A stretch of 64,000 nt of DNA from Piscinibacter gummiphilus (GCF_032681285.1 NZ_CP136336.1:1-64000), one strand, 5' to 3'; shown: positions 36,369-45,798, counted from the first letter of the stretch. The notes: generated from the letters alone by a model not told the origin. Translations and numbers: made by a program.

Positions 36369-38336
36369 ATGGAACGGTCACACCACGAGAGCGTCGAGGC
36401 AGCCCCTCCGCTGCCCGCCTTCACGGACATGGCGCCGCCAGACCGCTACTGCGATCTGATCCTCACCGGCGGCATCACCAGCGCCATCGCCTACCCGCCT
36501 GCCATCTGCACGCTGGCGAGCGTCTACCGCCTGCGCAGCTTGGGCGGAGCCTCGTCGGGTGCTGGCTCCGCGGCGCTAGCGGCAGCGGCTGAGTACCGGC
36601 GCCGGCACGGCTCGGCGCAAGGCTTCCAGACTTTGCTCGAGCGCACCGCTGAAGTTGCCGATTGCACCGACGGCCGGACGAACCTGGAGTGGCTGTTCCA
36701 GCCCGCCGAAGGCAAGCAGCGCCTCTTCAACACGCTGGTGCGCGGGCTCGCCAAGCCCGGCAACAGGCTCGTCGGGGAATTCTTTGCCAGCTACTTCCTC
36801 TGGCCGCTGGTGCTGGCGGTGCTGCTGCTGGTGGGCATCGCGCTCATCGTGGCCGTGCAGCAGACGACCTATCGCTTCGCGATCGGCGTGGGAAGCACGC
36901 TCTTCGTGATCGTGCTGGGCGTGTGGTGGGGCATCGATGCGCTGTGGGGCGACGTGCGGCGAGTGCTCGACGACGGCTATGGCCTGTGCACCGGGAAAGA
37001 CCCGTCACCCGGTGCACCGCGCCCGCCGCTCACGGTCTGGCTGCACAACCTCATCCAGGAGGTGGCCGGACGCCCGTTCGACAAGGCCCCGCTGACCTTC
37101 GCCGACCTCGAGGCCGCCCCGGGTGCGCCGTCCGACACGCTCGGCACGCGGGCCGCCGGCGACGAGCTTGCGATCCGGCTGCAGATGTTCACTGCCAACC
37201 TCACGCTTGGGCGGCCCTGTCTCTTCCCGCGCTCCGACGACCCCGATGAGGTGGAAAGCTCGGTGCTGTACTTCCTGCCGGGCGAAATGCGTCGTCTCTT
37301 CCCCGATGCGGTCGTCGACCACATGGTCGAGGCCTCGCAGCCCTACACCGGCGATGCGCAGCCCTACCCCAGGAGCCGGTTGGCCGCCTATGACGCGGGT
37401 GGCGAGCCCTTCCGGCGCCTGCCCGGCCGGCAGCTTCCGATCGTGGTGGCCGCGCGCATGAGCGTGAGTTTTCCGGTGCTCTTCAACGCGGTGCCGCTGT
37501 GGGTCGTCGAACATAAGCATCGGCCCGACGGGAGCGTCGACGCACGCATTCGCCGCTGCCTCTTCGCCGATGGCGGCTTCTGCTCCAACTTCCCCATCCA
37601 CCTCTTCGACAGCGCGGTGCCCGATTGGCCCACCTTCGGCATCTCGCTGCGCGACCTGATCGAAGACACCGAAAAAGGCAAGACCGAGCGCGACCAGATG
37701 TTCGACTCGATCCAGCTGCCCAAGCGCCACAACCAACCGATCGAAGAGGTCTGGCAGGACTTCGACGACCGGCCGGGCGGCCGCCTGGGCGGCTTCGTCG
37801 GTGCCATGCTGGCCACGGTCAAGGACTGGAACGACGCCACGCTCGCCCGTCTGCCCGGCGTGCGCGACCGGGTGGTGCGTGTCGGGCTCTCGCCGGGCAT
37901 CGGTGGCCTGAACATCCTCATGGACGGCCGGCAGATCCGGCTGCTGGCCGACGTGGGCCGCGAGGCCGCGATCCGGTTGCTCAAGCGCTTCGTGCTCGAA
38001 GCCGGGCCCGACGGCCTTGCGCCTGCGTGGCACGAGCACCGCTGGGTGCGTTTCAACATCCTTCGCGACTGTCTCGTCGAGAACCTGGCGGGCTTCGGTG
38101 CATCGGCCCGGGCCTCCAAGTTCGCCAAGCCCCTAAGCGAACACATCGAGGCGGCCACCCAGGCGGCACCGCTGCACGGGGATGAATCGTCGCAGCTGCT
38201 CGCCTCGCAGGCCGCGGCGCTGCAGGGCGTGCTGGCCGCGCTGCAGGACGCCGAACGGGCGCTGTCGGCCAGCGTCGCCCAGCAGCCCTACACACCTCGC
38301 CCGCGACCCAACCTGCGCATCCGCCCGCCGCTCTGA
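36369..38336 (+). CDS. Patatin-like phospholipase with inserted membrane helices
   Basis: A 655-residue patatin. The oxyanion stretch is LTGGITSAIAYPP (about 33-43), the nucleophile GGASSGAG has Ser62 in GxSxG, and the catalytic Asp401 is in FADGGFCSNFP. Between the Ser and Asp blocks lie two hydrophobic segments (about 140-163 and 170-193, for example LVLAVLLLVGIALIVAV), so it is probably bound to the inner membrane. GGGAG precedes the chosen ATG; an in-frame ATG 34 codons upstream is less likely. Patatins release fatty acids from membrane lipids. It lies 13 bases before the DyP-P450 fusion gene, to which it may supply substrate. Confidence 0.88.
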   Translation: MERSHHESVEAAPPLPAFTDMAPPDRYCDLILTGGITSAIAYPPAICTLASVYRLRSLGGASSGAGSAALAAAAEYRRRHGSAQGFQTLLERTAEVADCTDGRTNLEWLFQPAEGKQRLFNTLVRGLAKPGNRLVGEFFASYFLWPLVLAVLLLVGIALIVAVQQTTYRFAIGVGSTLFVIVLGVWWGIDALWGDVRRVLDDGYGLCTGKDPSPGAPRPPLTVWLHNLIQEVAGRPFDKAPLTFADLEAAPGAPSDTLGTRAAGDELAIRLQMFTANLTLGRPCLFPRSDDPDEVESSVLYFLPGEMRRLFPDAVVDHMVEASQPYTGDAQPYPRSRLAAYDAGGEPFRRLPGRQLPIVVAARMSVSFPVLFNAVPLWVVEHKHRPDGSVDARIRRCLFADGGFCSNFPIHLFDSAVPDWPTFGISLRDLIEDTEKGKTERDQMFDSIQLPKRHNQPIEEVWQDFDDRPGGRLGGFVGAMLATVKDWNDATLARLPGVRDRVVRVGLSPGIGGLNILMDGRQIRLLADVGREAAIRLLKRFVLEAGPDGLAPAWHEHRWVRFNILRDCLVENLAGFGASARASKFAKPLSEHIEAATQAAPLHGDESSQLLASQAAALQGVLAALQDAERALSASVAQQPYTPRPRPNLRIRPPL

Positions 38337-38349
38337 CGGAGTGCGCCCC

Positions 38350-41300
38350 ATGTCTACGCTCACGAGGCCCGCCACCATGTACCAAGTCCCTCCGACCAAG
38401 ACCAAGAGCCTGCTGGGCACGAGCGACCTCACGCTGGTGGCGACCATCAAGACGGGTTTCGCGCCTGCCTACGATGCGCGCAGCTACCAGAGCCGTCTGC
38501 GCATCCTGCTCACCACGCTGAGCGCGGGGCGCACCTCGTCGCAGGAGGCGCAGCCCACGCCGCTGATCGAGGATGCGATCGACCGCATCCGCGCGATCCA
38601 TTCCTTCCGCCTCGCCTTCATCGGCGACCCCTTCAAGCCGCAGCTGCTGTTGGCCGTCACCTTCGACGGCGGCTGGGAGCCCTACATGCGCCACATCTGG
38701 CGCGACCTTGGGCCGCTGCTCGACGTGATCTTCTGCAACTGCGACGGCTACCTCACCTCGTGCAACCACAGCTACGGCGAATACATCGCGTGGGTGCGCT
38801 CGGCGCAGGTGGGCACGGAGTTCGTCTACACGGCGAGCCCGCTGACGGTGGATGACCTGCACTACTTCCGCGACCGCGAGCAAGGCCGTCTGCTGCCTCT
38901 GGCCAGCAAACCCGCACCGGCGCCACCGGCGGGGCCCGCCTTGCTCGAACAGGCCTGGCCGGCGCTCACCACGGTGTACCGCCTGGCCGACATGTACCTT
39001 CCGCAAGGGGCCCCCAAGCCGCACGACGATGCCGATGTGCTGCTGCTGGCGGCGCGCCTGTTTCTCGCCAGCGCGCTCCCGGCCTTGAAGCAGGCCTCAC
39101 CGAAAGGCCGCCTACCCTCCGAGCAGGCTGCGCTGAAATGGGTGCTGGGGCTGACCGAGGCGGAGAAGCAGGCCCAGGCCCAGAAGCCGGTGGCCGCACC
39201 GACGCCGTCCGTCTTCCAGCCCGACAAGGCCCAGGGGGGCATCGTCGTCGACCAGTACCTCGAGATGACCCACGGCTGCGTCGTGCTCATCGAGCTGAAG
39301 AACGCCGCCGCCGCGCAGGCCCTGCTGGAATACCTGGAGCCGCGGGTGACGCGTGGCAGCACGCCGATCCCGGCCGGTAACTTGGTGACCCCCTGCCTCA
39401 ACGTCGCCTTCACCCTCGAAGGCCTGCGCGTGGCCGGCGTGCCGGCCGGCACGCTGGAGTGCATGCCGATCGAGTTTCGCGAGGGTATGGCGGCGCGCGC
39501 GAGCATCCTCGGCGACGTCGACTACAACCACCCCACACGCTGGACGCTTCCTGAAGTCAACTGGCCCATCCCCACACCGCCGGGGCAGCGGGTGGAGATG
39601 AGCTCGGTGCATGTGATCGTGCAGCTCGCCACCCGCCGCGTGCCGTCGAGCACGTTCGACGATTTCTTCGCCCATCCGCAGCCAGCAACGCCGCATCCGC
39701 TGCTCGCGGACGTCGTGCGCTTGGGACAGTGCGGCGCAGGTGTGCGCATCCTCTCGGTGCAGCCGACGCAGCGCTACATCGCCGCCTTCAACGCAAAAAC
39801 CTATGGCCACTTCCGCTACGTCGACGGGCTGAGTCAGCCGACGGTCGGGGGCGCCGAGCCGGCCGGCCCCGGCTACCCGAACCACGTCCCGCTGGGCGAC
39901 GTGCTGCTCGGCTACGAAAACTCGCGCAAGGACCCGCCGCTTCGCGGCCCCCTGTGGGACGACAGCACCTTCGTCGTCATCCGCAAACTCCGGCAGTACG
40001 TCGACAGGTTCGACAACCTGCTGAACCGCAGCACGCTGCCGAAGGGCAAGGCCGAGGAGTTGCTCATGGGCCGCAAGCCCAACGGGGACAACCTGGTGAT
40101 GCCGGCCACCGCCAATGGCTTCAACTACGGCATCGACCCCGACGCGAAGAAGTGCCCCTTCCAGTCGCACGTGCGCCGCTCCAACCCTCGCACGTCGGGC
40201 GTGCCGCGCATCATCCGGCGCGGCATGTCCTACGGGCCGCAGTACAGCGTGCAGCCGGGCACCGAGCGCGGCTTGATGTTCACCGCCTACAACGCCTCCA
40301 TCACCGAGCAGTTCGAGGTGATCCAGGGCTGGTTGAGCGGCGGCAACGCCAATGGCTCGCAGGCCTACTCGGGCTTGCGCGACCCGTTCCTCGGGGTGTG
40401 CGCGGCGGGTGACCCGCAGCGATTCGCTTTCGACGGTGGCGCCTTGGCGCTCGACCCGGCCGAGCCGCTAGTCACGCTGGAGTGGGGGCTGTATGCCTTC
40501 GTGCCGTCCATCGACGCCCTGAAGGAACTCTGGCAACGGGCGCGTGACGCCGCCACGCAGAAGACGGTGTCCACCTGTCCCTACCACCTGGCGCAGACCG
40601 ACGAGGACCGCAAGCGCGAGCGCACGGCCCTGGCCCTGAAGGGTGCGGCGGTGATCAATGGCCTGCAGCTGATCGAACGGATGCAGGGCATCGAGGCCGC
40701 CAAGACGCAGTGGAAAATCATGCTCGAAGACTTCGCGACGCGGATGTCCGGCGTCAGCCGGGCGGTATGGGCCGGGGTGCGCGAGCTGCACGGCGGTGTC
40801 TTGAAGACGCCCTACGGCGTGCTGGTGTGCGACCGCCTGCGGGTGCGCGAGGTGTACGAGAACAGCCAGGGCCGCTACACCGTGGCGGGCTACAACGAGC
40901 GGCTGCGCTCGTCGATCGGCGAGATCTACTTGGGGCTGGACGACAAGGCGCAACACGATCTGGCCGACAGCGGTGTGAACGCAGCCATCTACGCGGTGAC
41001 GGAGCAGCAGGCGTTCGACGTCGCGTACCAGAGCATGACGTCCACCGTGGCGAAGTTCCTGCCCGCAGCGGGCCAGGCGGTCACGATCGAGGTCAAGGAC
41101 CTGGTGGACGAAGCGCTGGCCGAGGTCTGCAAGCCGTGGTTCGGCATTCCCGATGGCACCTACGTGGCGCCTGGGGGCTGGTCGGTCGGCGCGACGGCGG
41201 TCACCTGCCCCGGCAATTTCCACCCGCCGTCGCGCTACACCTTCCAGCCCAATCCCGGGCCGGAGATCGCGGCCGCCGGCAAGGACGAGGGCAAGGCCTT

Positions 41301-41976
41301 GCGCAACAAGGTCGCGCAGCTCGTGCGGGCGAACCTCGCTGCCATCCAGCAATCACGCCTTGGCAAGGCGATCGACGCAGCGGCGGTGGTGGCGACGGCC
41401 GCTGCGCCCAACACGAAGGACGACCTGCTCGTGCGCAACCTGGTCGGCGCCATGATGGGCATGCTGCCCACGGTCGATGGCAACTTGCGCGGTGTGCTCT
41501 TCGAGTGGGTGAAGGACTTGTCGCTGTGGGATCACCAGCTGCACTACCGGCAGTATCCCGCCCTGGCGCCGTACGACCGCGCGGTGGCGGCCTTGCTGCC
41601 GCCGCTCACCAGCACCATGCAGCTGCGCCCGGCGCCCGAGCTGGTGTGGCGCTCCGCCCGCCAGGCCCACGACCTGGGTGGGGTGCCGGTGGCAGCGGGT
41701 GAGACGGTGGTGGTGAGCATCGTGTCGGCCATGCAGCAGAACCAGCTGCGTGTGCAGGTCGACGATGGCTACACCCCGGTGGATGACAAAGACCCGCTGT
41801 GGCCGGTCTTCGGTGGCCTGCGCGGCGAACCGAAGTGGACGACGCCGGAACCCTTGCACGCCTGCCCCGGCTACAAGATGGCGATGGGCACACTGCTCGG
41901 CCTGCTCGCCGGCCTGCTGGAGAACCACACCTGGCGCCCGACGCTCTCGCCGACGACGCTCAAGCTGTATCGCTGA
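38350..41976 (+). CDS. DyP-type peroxidase-cytochrome P450 fusion protein
   Basis: A 1208-residue two-heme enzyme. Residues 1-286 are an N-terminal region I cannot assign. About 287-735 is a DyP peroxidase with YVDGLSQPTV (Asp492), CPFQSHVRRSNPR (proximal His607), IIRRGMSYG and LMFTAYNASITEQFEVIQ. About 800-1208 is a P450 with the heme-cysteine loop PLHACPGYKMAMG (Cys1172) and ARQAHDLGGVPVAAGE. The I-helix region VGAMMGMLPTVDGN lacks the usual acid-threonine pair, and the ExxR position reads MQLR (1090-1093). Those changes suit a hydroperoxide-handling P450 rather than an oxygen-activating one. GGAG sits eight bases before the ATG. It is probably co-transcribed with patatin; an oxylipin-like product is the best inference. 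Confidence 0.87.
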   Translation: MSTLTRPATMYQVPPTKTKSLLGTSDLTLVATIKTGFAPAYDARSYQSRLRILLTTLSAGRTSSQEAQPTPLIEDAIDRIRAIHSFRLAFIGDPFKPQLLLAVTFDGGWEPYMRHIWRDLGPLLDVIFCNCDGYLTSCNHSYGEYIAWVRSAQVGTEFVYTASPLTVDDLHYFRDREQGRLLPLASKPAPAPPAGPALLEQAWPALTTVYRLADMYLPQGAPKPHDDADVLLLAARLFLASALPALKQASPKGRLPSEQAALKWVLGLTEAEKQAQAQKPVAAPTPSVFQPDKAQGGIVVDQYLEMTHGCVVLIELKNAAAAQALLEYLEPRVTRGSTPIPAGNLVTPCLNVAFTLEGLRVAGVPAGTLECMPIEFREGMAARASILGDVDYNHPTRWTLPEVNWPIPTPPGQRVEMSSVHVIVQLATRRVPSSTFDDFFAHPQPATPHPLLADVVRLGQCGAGVRILSVQPTQRYIAAFNAKTYGHFRYVDGLSQPTVGGAEPAGPGYPNHVPLGDVLLGYENSRKDPPLRGPLWDDSTFVVIRKLRQYVDRFDNLLNRSTLPKGKAEELLMGRKPNGDNLVMPATANGFNYGIDPDAKKCPFQSHVRRSNPRTSGVPRIIRRGMSYGPQYSVQPGTERGLMFTAYNASITEQFEVIQGWLSGGNANGSQAYSGLRDPFLGVCAAGDPQRFAFDGGALALDPAEPLVTLEWGLYAFVPSIDALKELWQRARDAATQKTVSTCPYHLAQTDEDRKRERTALALKGAAVINGLQLIERMQGIEAAKTQWKIMLEDFATRMSGVSRAVWAGVRELHGGVLKTPYGVLVCDRLRVREVYENSQGRYTVAGYNERLRSSIGEIYLGLDDKAQHDLADSGVNAAIYAVTEQQAFDVAYQSMTSTVAKFLPAAGQAVTIEVKDLVDEALAEVCKPWFGIPDGTYVAPGGWSVGATAVTCPGNFHPPSRYTFQPNPGPEIAAAGKDEGKALRNKVAQLVRANLAAIQQSRLGKAIDAAAVVATAAAPNTKDDLLVRNLVGAMMGMLPTVDGNLRGVLFEWVKDLSLWDHQLHYRQYPALAPYDRAVAALLPPLTSTMQLRPAPELVWRSARQAHDLGGVPVAAGETVVVSIVSAMQQNQLRVQVDDGYTPVDDKDPLWPVFGGLRGEPKWTTPEPLHACPGYKMAMGTLLGLLAGLLENHTWRPTLSPTTLKLYR

Positions 41977-41983
41977 GGGTCGA

Positions 41984-44900
41984 TCAGCGCAGGCCCGCGT
42001 GCAGGCGGATGGCCTCGGCCAGGTGCCACTGCATGCGCAGCGCGCCAAAGGTCTCGATCGCGCGCTCGATGTGGGCCAAGGCCAGCGGCCGGTCGCCGCG
42101 TGCCTGCGCCAGCCGCGCTGTGCACCAGTCGTTGCACGCTGCTTCGTGCGGCGAGTGGCGGCCACGGGCCACCTTGGTGGCCTTCTCCAAGTAGCGCTGG
42201 GCCGTGGCTTCGTCATCTTGTGCAGCTGCCATGCCTGCAAGCGCACGGAAGGCCATCGCCGCGCCGAGCCAGTCGCGCTTGCGCGCGCGCTGCAGCGCGC
42301 GGGTGGCGTGCACCCGTGCGTCGTTGGGCCGGCCCTCGGCAGCCGCCGCTTCGGCCAGCCAGCCGTGCGCGAGCGAGATGAAGAGGCTCTTGTCGCGAGC
42401 CTCCAGCCACGACACCGCTTCGGCCAGGGAACGCAGAGCGCCCGGGGCGCGCGCGAGCTGCCATTCCGAATAAGCGCCCAGCGCGCGGCCCATCGCGAAG
42501 AGGTAGAGGCTCTTCACGCGCTCGCCCACCTGCTGCGCGCGCAGGGCGTCCTGGCGGGCGTCTTCCCAACGACCCTGCCAGAGCTTCACGCCGCTGCGCC
42601 AGCACATCACCGAGCCTTCGACTTCGTGGCCCGGCCAGGGCAGGAAGCGCAGGGCCTCGTCGAAGCAGGCGTGCGCGTCGTCGAAGCGGCCCAGGTCGCC
42701 GAGGATGCTCGCCTTGCAGGTGAGCGAGAACGCGACGCTCGCGCCGGGGCGTCCGCTGCCACGGCGTGTGGCCTCGGGCACGGTGGCCTCTTCGAGCAGC
42801 TGGAGACCCACGCGGTAGTCGGCTGCCGCGGCGAGCGCCTGCCCAAGCGTGACGTGGATTTGCTCCACCAGCCGTGCATCGCTGAGGTCCTTGGCGATCG
42901 ACATCGCGAGCTCGCAGTGCTTCACCGCGGCGCGTGCTTCGCCAAGCGCATAGTTGACGTAGGCGAGCCAGTATTCGGCATAGGCGCCGCCGGGTGCGTC
43001 ATGGTGGTGGTGCGCGAGCGCCACCGCGCGGTGGAAGATCTCGAGATCCTCGCGCGATGGGTCGAACACGCTGGCCAGCCCGAGGCGGCGCACGATGGAG
43101 CGCCACGCCTGGTAGCGCTGCGGTGTGTCGGGCTGCCGCTCCAGCATGGCCAGCGCGTTGCGGTAGTGGGCTTTCGCGCGGTCGATCGACGAGGCAGCCA
43201 TCGCTTTGTCACCGGCCATCTCGGCATACCGTGCGGCTTCGGCCAGGTCGGCCGCACCGGCGTGGTGGTAGGCCAGCGCTTCCACGGCCTCGATGTCGGC
43301 GCCGGACTGGGTGCGGTCGTGCATCAGCAAGGCGATGCGCCGGTGCATGGTGTGCCGGCGGTGCAGGCCGAGCGTGGCGTAGACCACCTCGCGCGTGATG
43401 CCGTGCTTGAAGCGCAGCGTGCCGGTGCGATCGCCGGGGAAGATGAAGTCCTGCGCGGCCAGGGCGTGCACCGTGGCATGGTCTTCGCCACAGCCGGTGA
43501 GGCGCTCGAGCAGCCACGTCGGCACCACGTTGCCGATCACCGCCGCGGCGCAGAGCACCTCGTTGTGCTCGGGTGGAAGGCGCGTCACGCGCGAGGCGAT
43601 CAGCGTTTCGAGCCAGACCGATCCAGCGGGAGCGACGTCGAGGCGGCCCTGCGCTTCCAGCGTGCTGGCCGCGGAGTGGCACAACTCCTCGAGGAACAAG
43701 GCGTTGCCACCGGAGTGCCGGCGAATGGCTTCGGCTACGAAAGGGTTGGCGCGCGGCAGCAGACGGCCGATGGTGGTGTCGGCTTCGGCGTCGGAGAAGA
43801 CCGACAGCTCCAGCATGTCGGCCGACGTCAGCTGCGCATCGCCCACCTCCATCGGGCGCGTGGCGGCCAGCACCAGGATTGGCAGCTCTCGCAGCTCGCA
43901 GATGGCGTAGACCACTTGGCGTGTCGCCTGGTCGGCCCACTGCCAGTCGTCGATGAAGATGATTTGCGTGCGCACCTGGGCTGCGGCCACCACCAGGTCG
44001 CGGACGGCCTTGATGGTCTGCTCAGGGGTCTGGCAAGGAGTGGCGGCGCCGTCCTGGGCCTGAGGCGGCAGCGACAGTGCCTGCAGCAGCGCCAGGCGGT
44101 GCTTGCTGAGGGCCGGCGCGATGCGCGACAGCCGTTCCTCGAAGGCAGCGGACGCTGCTGCGGGCGAGGTCAGGGCCGACAGACCGAACTGCGAGCGCAG
44201 CATCTGCAGGAATGGCTGCAGGGGTTCGGCGCTCAGGTCGCGCTCGCAGTAGCCACGCGACACCGTGCAATCGAGGGTCGCGGCGGCGCGATGCAGGAAC
44301 TCTTCCGCCAGCCGGGTCTTGCCGACGCCGGCCGGCGCCTGCACGGCCACGAATCGCGGGCGACCGCTGCGCACGCTGTCGAGGGCGTCCATGAGCCACT
44401 TCAGCTCCGCATGCCGCCCGATGAAGGGCACCAGGCCACGTTGCACGTGGGCCTCGAAGCGCGTCTTCAGTGAGTTGCGCGCGAGGACGCGGTAAACGGC
44501 AAACGGCTGCACCCTCCCCTTGACCGAAAGGGGCAGTTCTTCGGTGTGAAACAAGGCGCTGCGCGGCCCAAGCGTCTCGGCGCTCACGAGGATTTCATCG
44601 GCCGCGGCCTCGTCGCTCAGGTGCTTGGCGATGCCGGGGGCGGGCCCGTAGAGCCGGTAGCGGCCCGCCGCGTCGTCGCCGGGCTGGGTCAGCACGAGGC
44701 CGGCGTGCACGCCGGAATGCACGCTCAGGTCACCGGCGCCGTGCACTGCGTATTTCGCTCGCAGGGCCTGCACGCGGTCGCGCACCTCGAGCGCCACTTC
44801 GACCGCACGCTGGCCGTCGTCCTCGGTCGCGTGAGGCTCGCCGAAGAAGGCCTGGAAACCGTCGCCCTGCAGCTGGTTGTAGGTGCCTTGGCGCGCGGCC

Positions 44901-45076
44901 ACCGCACTTTCGAAAATGCGCTCCACGTCGGCATTCAGCTCGGCGTTGATCTCGGCCTCCATCGTGCTCGAGAGCGCGGTGGAGTTCGACAGGTCGGTGT
45001 ACAGCACGGTCAGGTGGCGCTTGGGCGGTGACGCCAGCTCCTCGACGTGTGAACCGGGTTCTTCGACTCGCGACAC
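41984..45076 (-). CDS. Class III cyclase-homology/AAA ATPase/TPR regulatory protein
   Basis: About 1030 residues. The cyclase-homology domain (20-200) keeps both metal aspartates (Asp28 in LYTDLSNST, Asp72 in QGDGF). However, the segment that normally reads VNxAARL is PGIAKHL, so the catalytic Asn and Arg look lost. The AAA/NACHT-like ATPase has Walker A APAGVGKT (247-254) and IIFIDDWQWAD, and the C-terminal half is TPR-like helical repeats. I chose the GTG because AGGAGG lies just before it; a TTG 17 codons upstream is weaker. It lies downstream of a crp-like gene and convergent with the DyP-P450 gene. Probably a signal-responsive regulator; cyclase activity is doubtful. Confidence 0.8.
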   Translation of the reverse strand: MSRVEEPGSHVEELASPPKRHLTVLYTDLSNSTALSSTMEAEINAELNADVERIFESAVAARQGTYNQLQGDGFQAFFGEPHATEDDGQRAVEVALEVRDRVQALRAKYAVHGAGDLSVHSGVHAGLVLTQPGDDAAGRYRLYGPAPGIAKHLSDEAAADEILVSAETLGPRSALFHTEELPLSVKGRVQPFAVYRVLARNSLKTRFEAHVQRGLVPFIGRHAELKWLMDALDSVRSGRPRFVAVQAPAGVGKTRLAEEFLHRAAATLDCTVSRGYCERDLSAEPLQPFLQMLRSQFGLSALTSPAAASAAFEERLSRIAPALSKHRLALLQALSLPPQAQDGAATPCQTPEQTIKAVRDLVVAAAQVRTQIIFIDDWQWADQATRQVVYAICELRELPILVLAATRPMEVGDAQLTSADMLELSVFSDAEADTTIGRLLPRANPFVAEAIRRHSGGNALFLEELCHSAASTLEAQGRLDVAPAGSVWLETLIASRVTRLPPEHNEVLCAAAVIGNVVPTWLLERLTGCGEDHATVHALAAQDFIFPGDRTGTLRFKHGITREVVYATLGLHRRHTMHRRIALLMHDRTQSGADIEAVEALAYHHAGAADLAEAARYAEMAGDKAMAASSIDRAKAHYRNALAMLERQPDTPQRYQAWRSIVRRLGLASVFDPSREDLEIFHRAVALAHHHHDAPGGAYAEYWLAYVNYALGEARAAVKHCELAMSIAKDLSDARLVEQIHVTLGQALAAAADYRVGLQLLEEATVPEATRRGSGRPGASVAFSLTCKASILGDLGRFDDAHACFDEALRFLPWPGHEVEGSVMCWRSGVKLWQGRWEDARQDALRAQQVGERVKSLYLFAMGRALGAYSEWQLARAPGALRSLAEAVSWLEARDKSLFISLAHGWLAEAAAAEGRPNDARVHATRALQRARKRDWLGAAMAFRALAGMAAAQDDEATAQRYLEKATKVARGRHSPHEAACNDWCTARLAQARGDRPLALAHIERAIETFGALRMQWHLAEAIRLHAGLR

Positions 45077-45147
45077 GCGGCCTCCTGTGGTGAGACGATT
45101 GTGTCCTGCCGGAGAAAGCGCAAGCAATAGCCGCGCCCGGCGGCGGC

Positions 45148-45798
45148 CTACCAGCGCGCAGGAAGCGGTCGGGGCAACACCAACCCGCGGCCCTGGCGCA
45201 ACAAGTAGCCGCCGCGTTCTAGGTCTTTCATCAACCGGCTGACCATTTCACGCGAACAGCCGACACGGCTGGCCAGGGCCGCGTGCGTCAGGCGCTCGGC
45301 GATGGTGCGGCTGCCGTCGGGCTGCGGCTCGGAGAGTTCGGCCAACAGGGCCGCGAGGCGCCCGTAGACGTCGAGTAGCGCCATGTTGCGCGCGGTCTGC
45401 GTTGCCAGGCGTGCCCGCCGGATCACCCGGGCCAGCAGCTCGAACGCGAACTCCGGGCTCGCCGCGATGTGGTCGCGCAGCGTCTTGCGCGTGACCACCA
45501 CACAGACCGTGGGCTCCAGGGTGATGACGGAGGCCGAGCGAGGCCCCCCGTCGAGGCTCATCTCGCCCAGGTACTCCCCGGGCCCATAGATGCCATAGAC
45601 GATCTCGCGGTCGCGTGCATCGGTGGAGAAGGACTTCACCTTGCCCGACAACACGATGAAGAGGGTGTCGCCGAGGTCGCCCTCTTCGATCAGCAGCGTG
45701 CCCTTGCGGTAGCGGCGGGTCTGGCCACGCTCGAGCAGCGGTCTCAGCGTGTCGGGCCAGTCGGTGTCGGGCGGGAGCGCGCCTGCGGCGGAGTCCAT
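45148..45798 (-). CDS. Crp/Fnr family transcriptional regulator
   Basis: A 216-residue protein. The cNMP-binding fold shows RYRKGTLLIEEGDLGDTLFI and the phosphate cassette GEMSLDGGPRSASV, with the Glu, Arg and Ser expected for cyclic-nucleotide binding. The C-terminal winged helix carries LASRVGCSREMVSRLMKDLE. No cysteine cluster for Fe-S, so it is CRP- rather than FNR-like. The ATG at MDSAAG is chosen; an upstream in-frame start exists but adds non-family residues. It is followed by the cyclase-homology protein gene on the same strand. Confidence 0.9.
   Translation of the reverse strand: MDSAAGALPPDTDWPDTLRPLLERGQTRRYRKGTLLIEEGDLGDTLFIVLSGKVKSFSTDARDREIVYGIYGPGEYLGEMSLDGGPRSASVITLEPTVCVVVTRKTLRDHIAASPEFAFELLARVIRRARLATQTARNMALLDVYGRLAALLAELSEPQPDGSRTIAERLTHAALASRVGCSREMVSRLMKDLERGGYLLRQGRGLVLPRPLPARW

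Noticed and set aside
41750..44473. Long plus-strand frame opposite the cyclase/AAA/TPR gene
   Set aside because: Low-complexity product without family features. The minus strand has clear motifs.
45077..45127. TTG start 17 codons upstream for the cyclase/AAA protein
   Set aside because: No ribosome site, whereas AGGAGG precedes the GTG at 45076.
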